DNA of 64,000 nucleotides from Juglans regia (Eukaryota; Streptophyta; Magnoliopsida; Fagales; Juglandaceae). Shown piece by piece: positions 44,876 through 54,869 of this stretch (the first letter of the stretch is position 1; each line of letters begins with the position of its first letter). The notes beneath the pieces were generated by a model that was not told where the DNA came from, searched no databases, and worked only from the letters and a program-made list of their open reading frames with translations. The DNA lies in contig NC_049909.1 in assembly GCF_001411555.2 (NCBI RefSeq), positions 13,884,686-13,948,685 of the forward strand. The letters are read 5' to 3'. The position numbers were made by a program, and so were the translations under genes.

Positions 44876-44930
44876 ATATATATATATATATATTTATATC
44901 ATTGACAATCTGCAGACGAAAGAACAAGGG

Positions 44931-44960
<30 letters not shown>
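44876..44960. repeat. (TA)n and (GA)n microsatellites at the viral right junction
   Basis: The viral frame runs directly into TATATATATATATATATA (44876-44893). A GAGAGAGAGAGAGAGAGAG run follows at 44933-44957. The viral insertion or later truncation ends in the TA run. Confidence 0.85.
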
Positions 44961-44961
<1 letters not shown>

Positions 44962-45343
44962 TGTTGTGTTTTGTAAAGTTTAAAAAAAGAAAAAAAAAAA
45001 AAACAACTCATAACCATGCTGAAACCCTGGAGTGCAGTGTAGGCAGACGAGTAGCAAGAAAAGCTTATAGTGTTTAAACCGAATTTTTCTGCAATATCTT
45101 TTCTTTTAAATTGATTTAAAAGTAAACAAAAAGAATACAAACTTTATATTTATCTTTTTAATTTAAAACTTTTACTAATTAAGTTTTAGGTGGCCTGTGA
45201 AAATGTTAAATATAATTTTAGAGTCCCGTATACTTTGAATAAAAATAATATTCACAACTGAAATATTAGTTTTTTCACGTAAATTTTAAATTTGTCCATT
45301 TCATTAAATAGAAATGCATGGGACTTGTGGTTGAACAATTAGT
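44961..45343. other. No gene seen
   Basis: AT-rich sequence with a long A-run at about 44983-45003. The minus-strand ORF here is chance. Confidence 0.5.
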
Positions 45344-45554
45344 GGAGGTTTGAATAATGAGTTAAAATGAGATGAAAGTTAAATAAAATATTATTTTTTA
45401 ATATTATTATTATTTTGAGATTTGAAAAAATTAAATTGTTTATTGTATTTTTATGTGAAAATTTAAAAAAATTGTAATGATTAGATGAAATGAGATTAAA
45501 TTAGATGAGATAAGATTAAATAAGTGAAAATATTTTTTATATCCAAACCTCTCC
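45344..45554. mobile_element. TIR element (MITE), GATGAGATGAG family
   Basis: It begins GGAGGTTTGAATAATGAGTT and ends TATATCCAAACCTCTCC. The core is TAAATAAAATATTATTTTTTA ... ATTGTAATGATTAGATG. About 211 bp. Confidence 0.8.
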
Positions 45555-46224
45555 CTATGAAATGAGTGCTTGGGCTGTTCTTGGGTGACCCTTCAACAGA
45601 AATTACCGTTGCACGGAAAAGTCATAGACTCATAGTATATGGATACTTTAAGACTGTTCATCTAGATTCTGGCCCGGAAAACTAGGTATACCTTGACTGA
45701 AATCTAGATTTCAAACTAGAGTTAGAATCCAGATGAATCCAGAATTTTTTTTTTAATTGGATTCCAGGCTCTGGGTTGAACCCCTTTCTTTTTTTTTGAA
45801 TCTGCCTTGAGAACAAGTTTGTCTTTTTTTTTTGTTCTTTCGGTTTTTGCCTGTCTGTTAATGTTTACTTCATTTAATCCTGATGTTAATGTATTTTAGC
45901 GTATAGTTAGTTTGCTGAGAATGGAAGACCAGTCCTAAGGGACAGTGAGGAGGCCATGTTTCAATGCATTTTTTTTTTAATTTTGTGTTTTTTATTTCCA
46001 GTATTTTAAATCATTTTAATATTTTTTTAAAAAAATTACAAAGTCATTAAAAAGAGTTTTGTTACGCACAGTTATTTTATATTTTTTGCGTACTTCACTG
46101 ATATGATTGACCAAAATAATTATTTTATATTAAAAAATGACGCAGTCAATCACATTAATAAAATACGTAAATAGTACACAAAAATAACTGTACATAAAAG
46201 TTTTGTTAGTGATTTTCCATATTG
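45555..46224. other. Decayed mTERF-cluster flank, no gene
   Basis: At 45558-45630 it has GCTTGGGCTGTTCTTGGGTG, CAACAGAAATTACCGTTGCAC and GAAAAGTCA, and at 45942 GACAGTGAGGAGGCC. These resemble the mTERF leader at 29158-29265 (GGCTGTGCTTTAGCTGAACC, CAGAATTATTGCTGCACTG) with other DNA inserted. It is therefore a broken copy of the mTERF upstream region. Confidence 0.55.
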
Positions 46225-46400
46225 CAATCAGCTCAATAACATCGCATTCACCTCAAGACTCGATCAAGGTATCCATCAATTCAACTTTTTCCACAATCAA
46301 ACCAAATGCCTCGTCTAATTTGCATAAAAAAGCTGACCAACAATTAAGGTGCAAAGCTTCGCAACCTAGGCACACCAACTTTTACTCGAAGCATTCACAT
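46225..46400 (+). pseudogene. mTERF 5' stub (copy D)
   Basis: The leader words ATCGCATTCACCTCAAGACTCGATCAAGGT and ACAATCAAACCAAATG are followed at 46306 by a start-like ATG and MPRLICIKK. Then a stop and frame slips follow, while the DNA keeps matching the first 90 bp of copy A (TTCGCAACCTAGGCACACC, AACTTTTACTCGA). The rest of the gene is missing. A dead 5' fragment. Confidence 0.75.
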
Positions 46401-46480
46401 TTTATGAGTAAATTTTTCTGCTAAATTTTAGTTAAAAGTAATATTTTTTTAAAATTTTACTCATATTTCTAAAGGAAAAT

Positions 46481-46723
46481 GCTATTTCTACAGAAGTTTT
46501 CCACCGAAAACTTCTACCGAAAGGCAATTTTATTTTTTTATTTTTTATTTTATTTTTACTTAGTGATTAAGGAGTGTTTTTAAATGAATTTATGATTTTT
46601 TTATATTTTTTAAAAATATTTAAAGTGTTTAAAAAAATGATTGAAAAAAAAGCAAAAAAAAAAAAAAAAAAAACTTTTGCCTTTCGGTAGAAGTTTTCGG
46701 TGGAAAACTTCTGTAGGAATAGC
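46481..46723. mobile_element. Foldback MITE with about 48-bp near-perfect arms
   Basis: The left arm GCTATTTCTACAGAAGTTTT ... CTACCGAAAGGCAA is mirrored by the right arm TTGCCTTTCGGTAGAAGT ... CTTCTGTAGGAATAGC. Within each arm GAAGTTTTCCACCGAAAACTTC is itself a palindrome. The core has ACTTAGTGATTAAGGAGTG plus long A/T runs. Arm identity suggests a fairly young insertion. Confidence 0.9.
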
Positions 46724-47685
46724 AGTGCTCATTTCTAAAACTTTCTACATCATACTCATAATTCTTTTTCTATTCTATTAAAATAATATTGATTTATTAT
46801 TTTTTCTACTCATTTCTTTGTATATCTTTAACTACTAATTTTTGTCTTACAAGGAAAGAGCGGGAGAAAAACTTTTAATTTTTTTTTTGCACATTTTTGG
46901 AATTATTTGTTGTATCCATGTTTTTTTTATTTTTCATCTGCAACGATTTTTTTAAACTACTTATATCTCTAAACGATAATATTTTCAAATTCAATACTTT
47001 CGTAACAATAATATTTTAAAAAAACCATATTTTCACAAATGGTCAATTTTCTTAAAAAAAAAATGGATAATCTCAATGGCAACATTTTTTTTTTCAAATT
47101 TTAACTATAACAAATAGGAAAAATCTATTTATCATTTTTTTTTTATCATCATCTTCTTAACATCTCTTGATGTAGTATTAAATGATAAATTTACAAGTAA
47201 AATATAATAAATAGTCTCTAATACCACGTCATAAGATGACGAGAGAATGTTGATAAAAAATATGATCAATAGCATTACTCTAACAAATATGAGCATAAGT
47301 GAAAGTGTAGATGATTGAAAGCATAATTTGTTTTATTGATTAGAATAAAATATTTGTAAAAAATGATTTAGGGATTAATAGTCACTCCCTATATGTTCTA
47401 TTCAAATCCCAAAACTTCTACCTAAAATAATCATCTCAATATTTGAGCCATATTATATCTAATAAGTACATGAAATCCAATAGAATTATTTTGTTGTATC
47501 CAAACTAAAACCATTCCAACCCGTTCCATGAATAAAATGTGATCAATTAACCAACCAGCAAATTTATTGATATTACTGTGAAATATTCTTATTCATGGAT
47601 GGTTTATTAAATTAAATTGATAAATTTGTCGATATTACTAATGAAAGATTCTTATTCATAATGGTTTATAAAATTGAATTGATAT
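46724..47685. other. No gene seen
   Basis: Very AT-rich. No RNA gene, known repeat or sustained reading frame was recognised. Confidence 0.55.
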
Positions 47686-47689
47686 TTCC

Positions 47690-48115
47690 TTTTTCAGTAA
47701 AGAAAGACTTATTCCAAATCACAACATATAAAAAAATTTGATAAATTTTGTATTGAATGATATATAACATTGGCAGACAAGCAACAATAAAAGAACAAAA
47801 CTAAATTATCTAGCATTCCATTTCGATTTTAATTAACTGTGTTAAAAGAAGGACATCTAAATATCTCATTGGTGCTTAAAAGCCACCCTTTTGCATGCAA
47901 GAGCTCTAGCACTCTCTTACCATGTCAATGGTGGATTTGACCATCACAACGAGAGATGGTTTGTACTAGTCAGTAGTTAATCAGGGACAGAAACAAGATA
48001 TTCAATTTGGGGGCAAATTTAATTTTTATTAAATATACCTCATATAAAAATTATTTACTCTTTTTTCTTTCTGTGATTTTTAGAAACTTTGAGGTATACC
48101 CGGTCCATCCTGTAG
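47690..48115. repeat. Segmental duplication block, partner of 31380-31870
   Basis: It shares AATGATATATAACATTGGCA, AAGCCACCCTTTTGCATGCA, GAGAGATGGTTTGTACTAGTCAGTA and TTAGAAACTTTGAGGTATACC with 31.4-31.9 kb. Here it leads into the decayed mTERF copy E. Confidence 0.75.
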
Positions 48116-48254
48116 ACAACTCTTTACCCTTGATGCGGCTCGCAAACACCGTAGCTCACAAAGGCACCTGCGCTGCTCGCTATAAGTATCTTTCCAACCT
48201 TTTGGGTCCAATGTGTTGTGGCTCATGAAATTATTGATGGGTGCAAGTGCAACA

Positions 48255-49198
48255 GAAGGTGGCTTTGGGTACAAGTGAAGAGGTCGATGCTTCTTCAATC
48301 AATTCAATAGCATTGCATTCCATCTCAAAACTCAATTGAGTTGTTAATGTCGTGTTTCGTACAACTTTGGGATAGGTTCCAGTAATTCGGATCTTGAGTT
48401 TTTTACCTGCACAATTAAGAAATATAGAGAGTGGGGGGCCTTGGTGGAGATCAGGGAGTCAGATACTAAAGTCAGTATATCTCTTTAGTAATTTGTATGT
48501 GAACTTAGAGAAATCAAAGTGAGTTCTTCGTACCTGAGAGTCGGCTTTTATACTAGGTTTCTGGGTGGAGACAACTCACACTAGGCTTCAGGGAGTCCAT
48601 GTCACTTCAACTGTTCGCTTAGTCAGAATCCTTTAATGCAACGTGACTTTTGTGGCGGTTTCATTAATGCGACGTAGAGTCTAAGGAGTAGTGTCATTAA
48701 TGCGGCGTGGCTTCCTGAATCACTTTACCCTGCAGACGCTCTTTGTTAAGCCTCTTCCTACCCGCTGTAAGGAGATCATGGGTTCTCCATATTTCCCGTT
48801 CACCTGTCTGCGCAGGTTTCCGAAGATAGGGTATCATTGAGGAGGTGTGAGGGCGGCGAGTTTCATTTGTCCTTACCGTCCGATTTCCTTATGTGTGGGT
48901 CGCTTCGTGGGCGAGTTTTATTCATAGGCCGAATACTCTGTAGAAGCTCACTGACTCCTTTTAGAGGAGGATCGTTGGGTTTGGCCAGGCTCTCTGACAT
49001 ACTTCTCCAATGGTCTCTCGTGAGCTTACTATACAGACTGATGGAGGAAAACCCCCTTACATAAGTAACCATTGATTCAGCTTTTTTGAAAATCAAATCA
49101 AATGCTTCATTTAATTTCCGTGAAGCTGCCCCAACGGTTGAGGCACAGAGCTTCAACAATATGCCATGGCCACTTGTTCTCAACCACCTCTCTCAATT
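48255..49198 (+). pseudogene. mTERF 5' stub (copy E), interrupted by a solo LTR
   Basis: The leader (GAAGAGGTCGATGCTTCTTC, GCATTCCATCTCAAAACTCAA) is cut at 48341 by an LTR and resumes at 49067 (AACCATTGATTCAGC). ATG 49102 then opens MLHLISVKLPQRLRHRASTI with CHGHLFSTTSLN, clearly a type B N-terminus. The coding part stops after 32 codons at 49198, where a TIR element begins at 49201. Only the targeting peptide region remains. Confidence 0.85.
48342..49061. mobile_element. Solo LTR (720 bp) with 5-bp target duplication
   Basis: It begins TGTTAATGTCGTGTTTCG and ends CCCCCTTACA (TG...CA). It is flanked by TGAGT (48337-48341) and TAAGT (49062-49066), one mismatch. It has higher GC than its surroundings. 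Three spaced TTAATGCRRCGT motifs lie at 48632-48710. There is no internal region. The retroelement family is not determined. Confidence 0.75.
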
Positions 49199-49200
49199 AA

Positions 49201-50097
49201 GAGTATTGGTAGTGGTTTATGCATCTATAATTGTAAAATCACATCTTTTGAAGATTGATTTTGCATATGAAGAACTTGTCCCACATTGAATTATGTATAT
49301 TTAAATCAAATAATAATAAAATATTCATTATTTTATAAATTTTTTTTCCTATAATTTTTAGAGATAGCATATACAACCCATGAGTTTTTTTTTCACGAGA
49401 AATAAGAAACATGTACAAAGGCATGTACAATCTAAAAAACCCAATAACCAAATTACACTGCTCTATATATCCCTATTCTCGGTTCAATATCAGGGAAAAT
49501 CACACAAAAAATTCTAAAAAAAACTCTAATCAGGGGAAATCACACATTCCATATGAGGGAAAATCACACAAAACAATTTGTGAAATCAAAACAAGTGGCT
49601 TGCACGAAATCACATTCTCTAGGGTTTCCAAATAGCTGCATGAAATCGAGTACTAAGCGAGAGAAGAGGCCATCGTTGATGAAGGAACAATCCCGTGGTA
49701 CACTTGAGCTTTGCTTTGGGCAATGGTGTAGCAGAGCAGAGAGAAGAGAGAGGAAGGAGGGACACTTTTGGAGGGAAATGAGTTTGTATAAGAGAAGAGA
49801 GCAAGAGAGAAGAAAGAGGAAGACTTTCAAGGGAAATGAGTTTGTCGAAGAGAAAAGAGCAAAGAGATGAAGGAGGGAGACTTTTCGAGAAAAGACGTGC
49901 GAGAGAGAGGAGTCGTTCGAATAGAAAGATTATTTTTAATGTTTAAAGATTAAAATAGTGCTTCTTCAAATTTGAAGAAGTACTGTTTATAGCTATGGAT
50001 AAAAATGAAGATAGATAAACCAATGTGGATGATTTTAAAGACATATTCTTCAAATTTAAAGATGAAAATGAAGATGGAGAAGTCACTACTAGTACTC
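49201..50097. mobile_element. Non-autonomous TIR element, 897 bp
   Basis: The left end GAGTATTGGTAGTGGTTTAT and the right end CACTACTAGTACTC form a 14-bp terminal inverted repeat with two mismatches. It has a G/A-rich middle (GAGAGAAGAGAGAGGAAGG, about 49730-49910) and CTTCAAATTTGAAGAAG near the right. No transposase is encoded: the ORFs are purine-tract artefacts. Superfamily unresolved. Confidence 0.6.
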
Positions 50098-50503
50098 ATG
50101 TGCACACTAAATATACACTTCAAATATTCACACAAGTACCAATGATCGTTTCCCTTTTAAATATTTTTTAAATACCCTTAATCATTAAAAAGAAATTACA
50201 AATAATCACTTTTTTAATCATTAAAAAAAATTAACATATATAAATGAGCATATTTAATTCTTAGCCATAACCGGCATTTTCCTTTTTTAAATTCTTAACA
50301 ATTAACTTTCTTACCTCTTGGGCGCCTTTGGGGCCTTGGGCTGTGTTTGGCTGAACATCCGGCAGAAATCATTGCTGCACTGAAAAGTCAGAGAGCACGG
50401 GGAAAGTGAGGAGGCCGACGCTTCAATCAACAATAGCATCGCATTCCATCTCAAAACTCATACCAGGTAAGCATTGATTCAGCATTTTCGACAATCGAAC
50501 CAA

Positions 50504-51874
50504 ATGCTTCGTTTAATTTCCGTTAAGCTGCCCCAACAATTAAGGCGCAGAGCTTCACCAATCTGCCATGGCCACTTATACTCAACCTCCTCTCTCAAGC
50601 CCATCTCAGACCCCCCTAATTCCACGGACCCAAAATCTCTTACAGTTTCCTTCCTCCGAAACTCGTGTGGGTTGTCCTTAGAATTGGCCACTTCAGCTTC
50701 CAAGAAGCTCAACATTGAGAACGTAGAGAATCCCAAATCCGTTCTGAATCTGTTGAGAACTCACGGTTTGACGCAGAACCACATCATACGCTTAATTAGT
50801 AGTCGTCCATTATTGCTTTCGGCCGATTTAGGCAATACCCTTAAGAACATGGAGTTGTTTAAATCCTTAGGGTTCTCTGGCGCTAACCTCGCCAAAATGC
50901 TCAGCAAATACCCAAATGTGCTAGAAAGTGATGCATACACTGCTGTTGAGTTTTTTAGAGCACATGGCTTTGGTGATAAGCAAATAAAAACTTTGACTAT
51001 GACGTGTCCTGAACTTTATGTGTATAATGCACAAAAGATTCTTCAGCCAAAGTTGGAGTTTTTCAAATCGTTAGGTTTTTCAGATCTTGAAATTACAAAG
51101 CTTTTATCCGTAGAGCCGTATATTCTAAAAAGGAGCCTCGAAAAACAAATCATTCCGTGTATTCAAGAGCTTAGGCGGTTTCTTGGAACTGACGAGAATG
51201 TCTTAAAGGCTATAAGGAGATGTTACGGAGTACTTAGAACAGACGTGGTGCATATATTACAGCCCAACATCAATAAGTTGATAAGCCATGGTGTTCCCCA
51301 GTCATTAGTTTTGAAACTCTTCTTTATAAGACCTTTGTCACTGCGTACCTGTGGCAATCGGTTTAGTGAGATTGTTAATGAAGTTATGAAATTGGGTTTT
51401 GATCCCAATTGTCTGAAATTTGTTCTAGCCATCCTGTCCATGTCACTAAATAGTAAAACGCTGTGGGAGCAGAAGTTGGAAGCTTTTAGAAATTTTGGTT
51501 TGTCAGACGATGAGATTTGTTCAGCATTCAAGCGGCAACCCTTGTGTATGGCTATTTCGGAGAAGAAGATCAAGAAAATGATGGGTTTCTTTGTGAACAA
51601 ACTGAAGATGAAGCCTTCTATGATCTCCAAGAGTCCGATTCTTCTACTACATAGCTTGGAGAAGCGGATTATTCCGAGGTGTTCAGTTCTGCAAGTTTTG
51701 ATGTTGAAGGGGTTGATCAAGGAGGATATTGCCATCCCTTATATGGTTTCAATGGCCGAGAAGGAATTCATGGTAAAATTTGTGAGCAAGTATCAAAATG
51801 AGGTTCCTGATGTTGTTAGCGCGCACCAAGGGAAGATAGAATTTCAAGGGCTCCCTATAGCCTTGAAGATGTGA
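50504..51874 (+). CDS. mTERF family protein, copy C (intact, 456 aa)
   Basis: Intact single-exon frame from ATG 50504 to TGA 51872-51874. An upstream TTG at 50474 would add ten residues, but the ATG aligns with copies A and B. The N-terminal 33 residues are a likely mitochondrial presequence (MLRLISVKLPQQLRRRASPI), followed by about nine mTERF motifs. Compared with copy B one residue (the Pro in TLKPNM) is deleted. The first ~150 codons are almost identical to copy B, the next part to copy A, so the gene is a mosaic. Role as in the family: nucleic-acid binding in organelle gene expression, specific target unknown. Open frame and conserved flanks make it a credible functional gene. Confidence 0.93.
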   Translation: MLRLISVKLPQQLRRRASPICHGHLYSTSSLKPISDPPNSTDPKSLTVSFLRNSCGLSLELATSASKKLNIENVENPKSVLNLLRTHGLTQNHIIRLISSRPLLLSADLGNTLKNMELFKSLGFSGANLAKMLSKYPNVLESDAYTAVEFFRAHGFGDKQIKTLTMTCPELYVYNAQKILQPKLEFFKSLGFSDLEITKLLSVEPYILKRSLEKQIIPCIQELRRFLGTDENVLKAIRRCYGVLRTDVVHILQPNINKLISHGVPQSLVLKLFFIRPLSLRTCGNRFSEIVNEVMKLGFDPNCLKFVLAILSMSLNSKTLWEQKLEAFRNFGLSDDEICSAFKRQPLCMAISEKKIKKMMGFFVNKLKMKPSMISKSPILLLHSLEKRIIPRCSVLQVLMLKGLIKEDIAIPYMVSMAEKEFMVKFVSKYQNEVPDVVSAHQGKIEFQGLPIALKM

Positions 51875-53130
51875 GTACTTTTGACATAATCAAATGCGGC
51901 ATTGGCTAAAGATCATGAGTTCAGTTTTAGTTCAACATGTTTGCAGTTGGGTAAATTACTTTCTGGAGGTGTCTCAGAAACTTTATATGGTAATTGTTCT
52001 TGATTTTGATTCCTTTTTTATTTGCCCCTCAATTATCATTTTACTGTTTGGATTTGCTCTTATTATCAAACCGATCCATTTGTCCATATCCATCTAAAAA
52101 GAAAATATTGAGAATTCGATATACCCATGGAGCTACCTCATATGGCCTCAAATAGTAATACATGTCCCAAATCTGACCACCTCTGCCTTAGAAAATAAAG
52201 ATGATGAAATAAAAATTCATAAAAAAATTCAGCCTTAGTAATACGGGACACATAAATTTTGTGAACGTGGATTATTGAGTTGACACTCAATAATTGACGA
52301 TGGTAATTGTGGATTGTGCTAGTATTATAATTTTGTGATTTGGGGTTCTAAGGTTCTGTTTCAATTTGCAAGCAACAGTAAATAGGTTAATGTTTGCTTT
52401 CTTATAATGCTTTGGTAACCTGTAATTCAAGGGATTGTTTGCCTGCACAGAATATTTCCGATGCTCTTGAGTCTTACCAGAAGAGAGGAGAAAAGAAAAA
52501 AGAAAAAGAAGAAAAAGGAAAATGCTCGGCTTGCCTGAAACTTCATTTAGTTGAGAAAGGGGAAAATATAAAGAAATAAATGAAAATTTTGTGCAAATAA
52601 TTTTTATTATTTTTTATAATTTGAAAATGAAAGGAATTGAAATAACTATAAGTCATGTCCTCCCACTGCTTAGGGTGGAGGAGTTCCAACTCATTCCTGC
52701 TACAACCTGGGTTGATTAAAAGACACATAATTTGTATGCATATATTGACAGATTCATAAGAAAGTGATGTTTTGGTCATTAATAGTGTTCAGACAAAGTA
52801 AGTTTACTCATATGTAATATGTAATAATCTGGTGTGTGTATAACTCTGTTATGGTGGTGTAACTCTTTTCTCACCTCTCATGTTTAGTACATTTTTTTAA
52901 GGTGCTGTTATTTCTAGAAAAAGTAGCAAATTCATGTATTAATACTGAAGTGCAGGATGATGCTTCCATATCGTGGAGAAAAAGGAAGAAGCACTTTTTA
53001 CCGGAAACTGCACAGTTTTCATGCCAATGCACATTTTTGTATGGACTCTCTCATATTGACTTCCAGATACGGAGACGAACACAAGCTAGCAGGATTTTCT
53101 TATTTTGCTGGTTTATGATGGGTTGAAATG
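51875..53130. other. 3' flank of mTERF copy C, duplicated downstream of copy A
   Basis: It follows 26490-27520 closely. Extra segments relative to copy A are about 52545-52650 and about 52880-53005. A (GAAAA)-rich patch lies at 52490-52520. No independent gene is supported. The ORF at 52902-53126 is not shared in frame with copy A. Confidence 0.7.
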
Positions 53131-53752
53131 TTTGATTGTGCAGATTTTGTGACGGAGTTAGTCTACATACAGACCTCATTTCCAAATGGAGATTACTTAT
53201 GCAAGCTCATACAATTATATTTAAACAAATTTTAAAATTACAATAATATTATTTTTTAAATCATTTTTTTCTCTTTTACCCCCATTCATCATAGGTCAGG
53301 GTGACACTACAGTTTCCGCAGAATTCGGATTAGTGCATTTTTTTTTAATGTAAACATTTAAAAAAAAAATCATAATGTTATTAGAAAATACTTAATCACT
53401 AAATAAAAAAAGAAAAAGGTGTTGGGACCATTATCAAGATACTTAGGCTCTGTTTTACTTGAAAGATGAATAAAATCTTGTTACAATATTACTATTTTTT
53501 TGAATTTAAAAAAATTAAATTATTTATTATATTTAATAGATTATGTGACACTTATTAGAAAATTTTAATGGAGTAAATGTTAAAACCTTACACAGAATAT
53601 AAATATTGATATAGATATTTATAGATGTATATAAATATACTTATATTTATGTAAAGCTGATTTGTCAAATTTTTCAGACAAACATCATAAATAACATGTA
53701 GAGAATATACTTTGGGATTAAGATTTATGCATAGTTGATTGAAAATACAATA

Positions 53753-53783
<31 letters not shown>

Positions 53784-54045
53784 TATCTTACTTTTATAAG
53801 TTCAATGGTAATTCATCTATGTTGTCCACATTAGGTGAGAACTAAAAACTTGTCAGAGCTGAAACATAAATATAAGTCCAGGGCTTGCTTCTAGCCCTCC
53901 TCCTGAAATATAATATCAAATTGATAGCAACATACAACTATAAAAAAAAAAAAAAAAAAGAAGAAAAAAGGCAGGCATTCTAGGATGTTTAGGTGTAGGT
54001 GTGTGAAGACTGCGAGGCCTCATGACGATCATATTTTATCTTAGG
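53131..54045. other. AT-rich region with eroded MITE pieces and a (TA)n run
   Basis: ACACTACAGTTTCCGCAGAATT at 53306 matches 28446, so the segmental duplication with the region after copy A extends at least to about 53430. A degraded GATGAGATGAG-family core is at 53450-53550. A (TA) run lies at 53749-53775 and an A-run at 53942-53959. No gene. Confidence 0.55.
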
Positions 54046-54046
54046 T

Positions 54047-54190
54047 TTAGTTTATTTTTACAGATGAGATAAGATGAGATTGATGTGAATAATATTAAAA
54101 TATTTGAGTTGAGATAAGATGAAATGGTTTCTAAATATGTGTGTTTGTTTATAGTGGTGAGATGAGATAGTTTTAACTTTTTTTAAAATT
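54047..54190. mobile_element. Partial TIR element (MITE) with GATGAGAT ends
   Basis: TTTAGTTTATTTTTACAGATGAGATAAG at the left and GTTTGTTTATAGTGGTGAGATGAG to the right resemble family ends. The core is deleted. Confidence 0.5.
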
Positions 54191-54850
54191 TGATAAAGTT
54201 GTGGATTCTACCAATTATGGTGTATTTTTAATTAATTGGGTAATAGTTATTTAATTATTTATCATTAATTAATATAAAATATTAATTAAAAATATAATAA
54301 ATACTTAAGGTTATTAAACTAAAATTTGTAATAAATTAAACTTTATATTTTAAAATAATTTTTCTATTTTCAATTTATAATAAATCCAACTCAACTTGAG
54401 ATGTATATTACAAAAGCTGAACCATGCTGCCAATTTTTCAGCTTTCGAGAAAGGAAATATTATCTATGGGACCCAACACATAGTTATTTATGTACAAACC
54501 TTGATAAAAATGCACACACACGAAAAATACTATTTTTTTCATGTTATTAATTCAGTATATAATAACCCACGTTAAATGAGAAATCGACTTTAGATAAATC
54601 ATTGATTTTCTTAATTCGAGAATCTAAAGTAGCAGACACTTATATATTACTTTTATTAAATTCAAATTACAAAATTTATTAACGTTATAAACTGCAAATT
54701 GTGCGTAAGATAATCTCATTTCTAAATCAACACATGTCATCAACTAATTATATTCAATGCGCATTAAATAGTACCAATATTAAATATTGTAAAACATCCA
54801 CAACTATTCTGCTTAACAAGTACACCACTATAATAAATAAATAAAATGAT
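54191..54850. other. No gene seen
   Basis: AT-rich sequence. It may contain the left end of the Harbinger element, but no terminal repeat could be identified. Confidence 0.5.
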
Positions 54851-54869
54851 ACATACACCACTATTTTTA

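Noticed and set aside
49553..49870. 105-residue Arg/Lys/Glu-rich ORF
   Set aside because: It is produced by a GA-rich tract inside the 897-bp TIR element; no homology is recognised and several frames are open.
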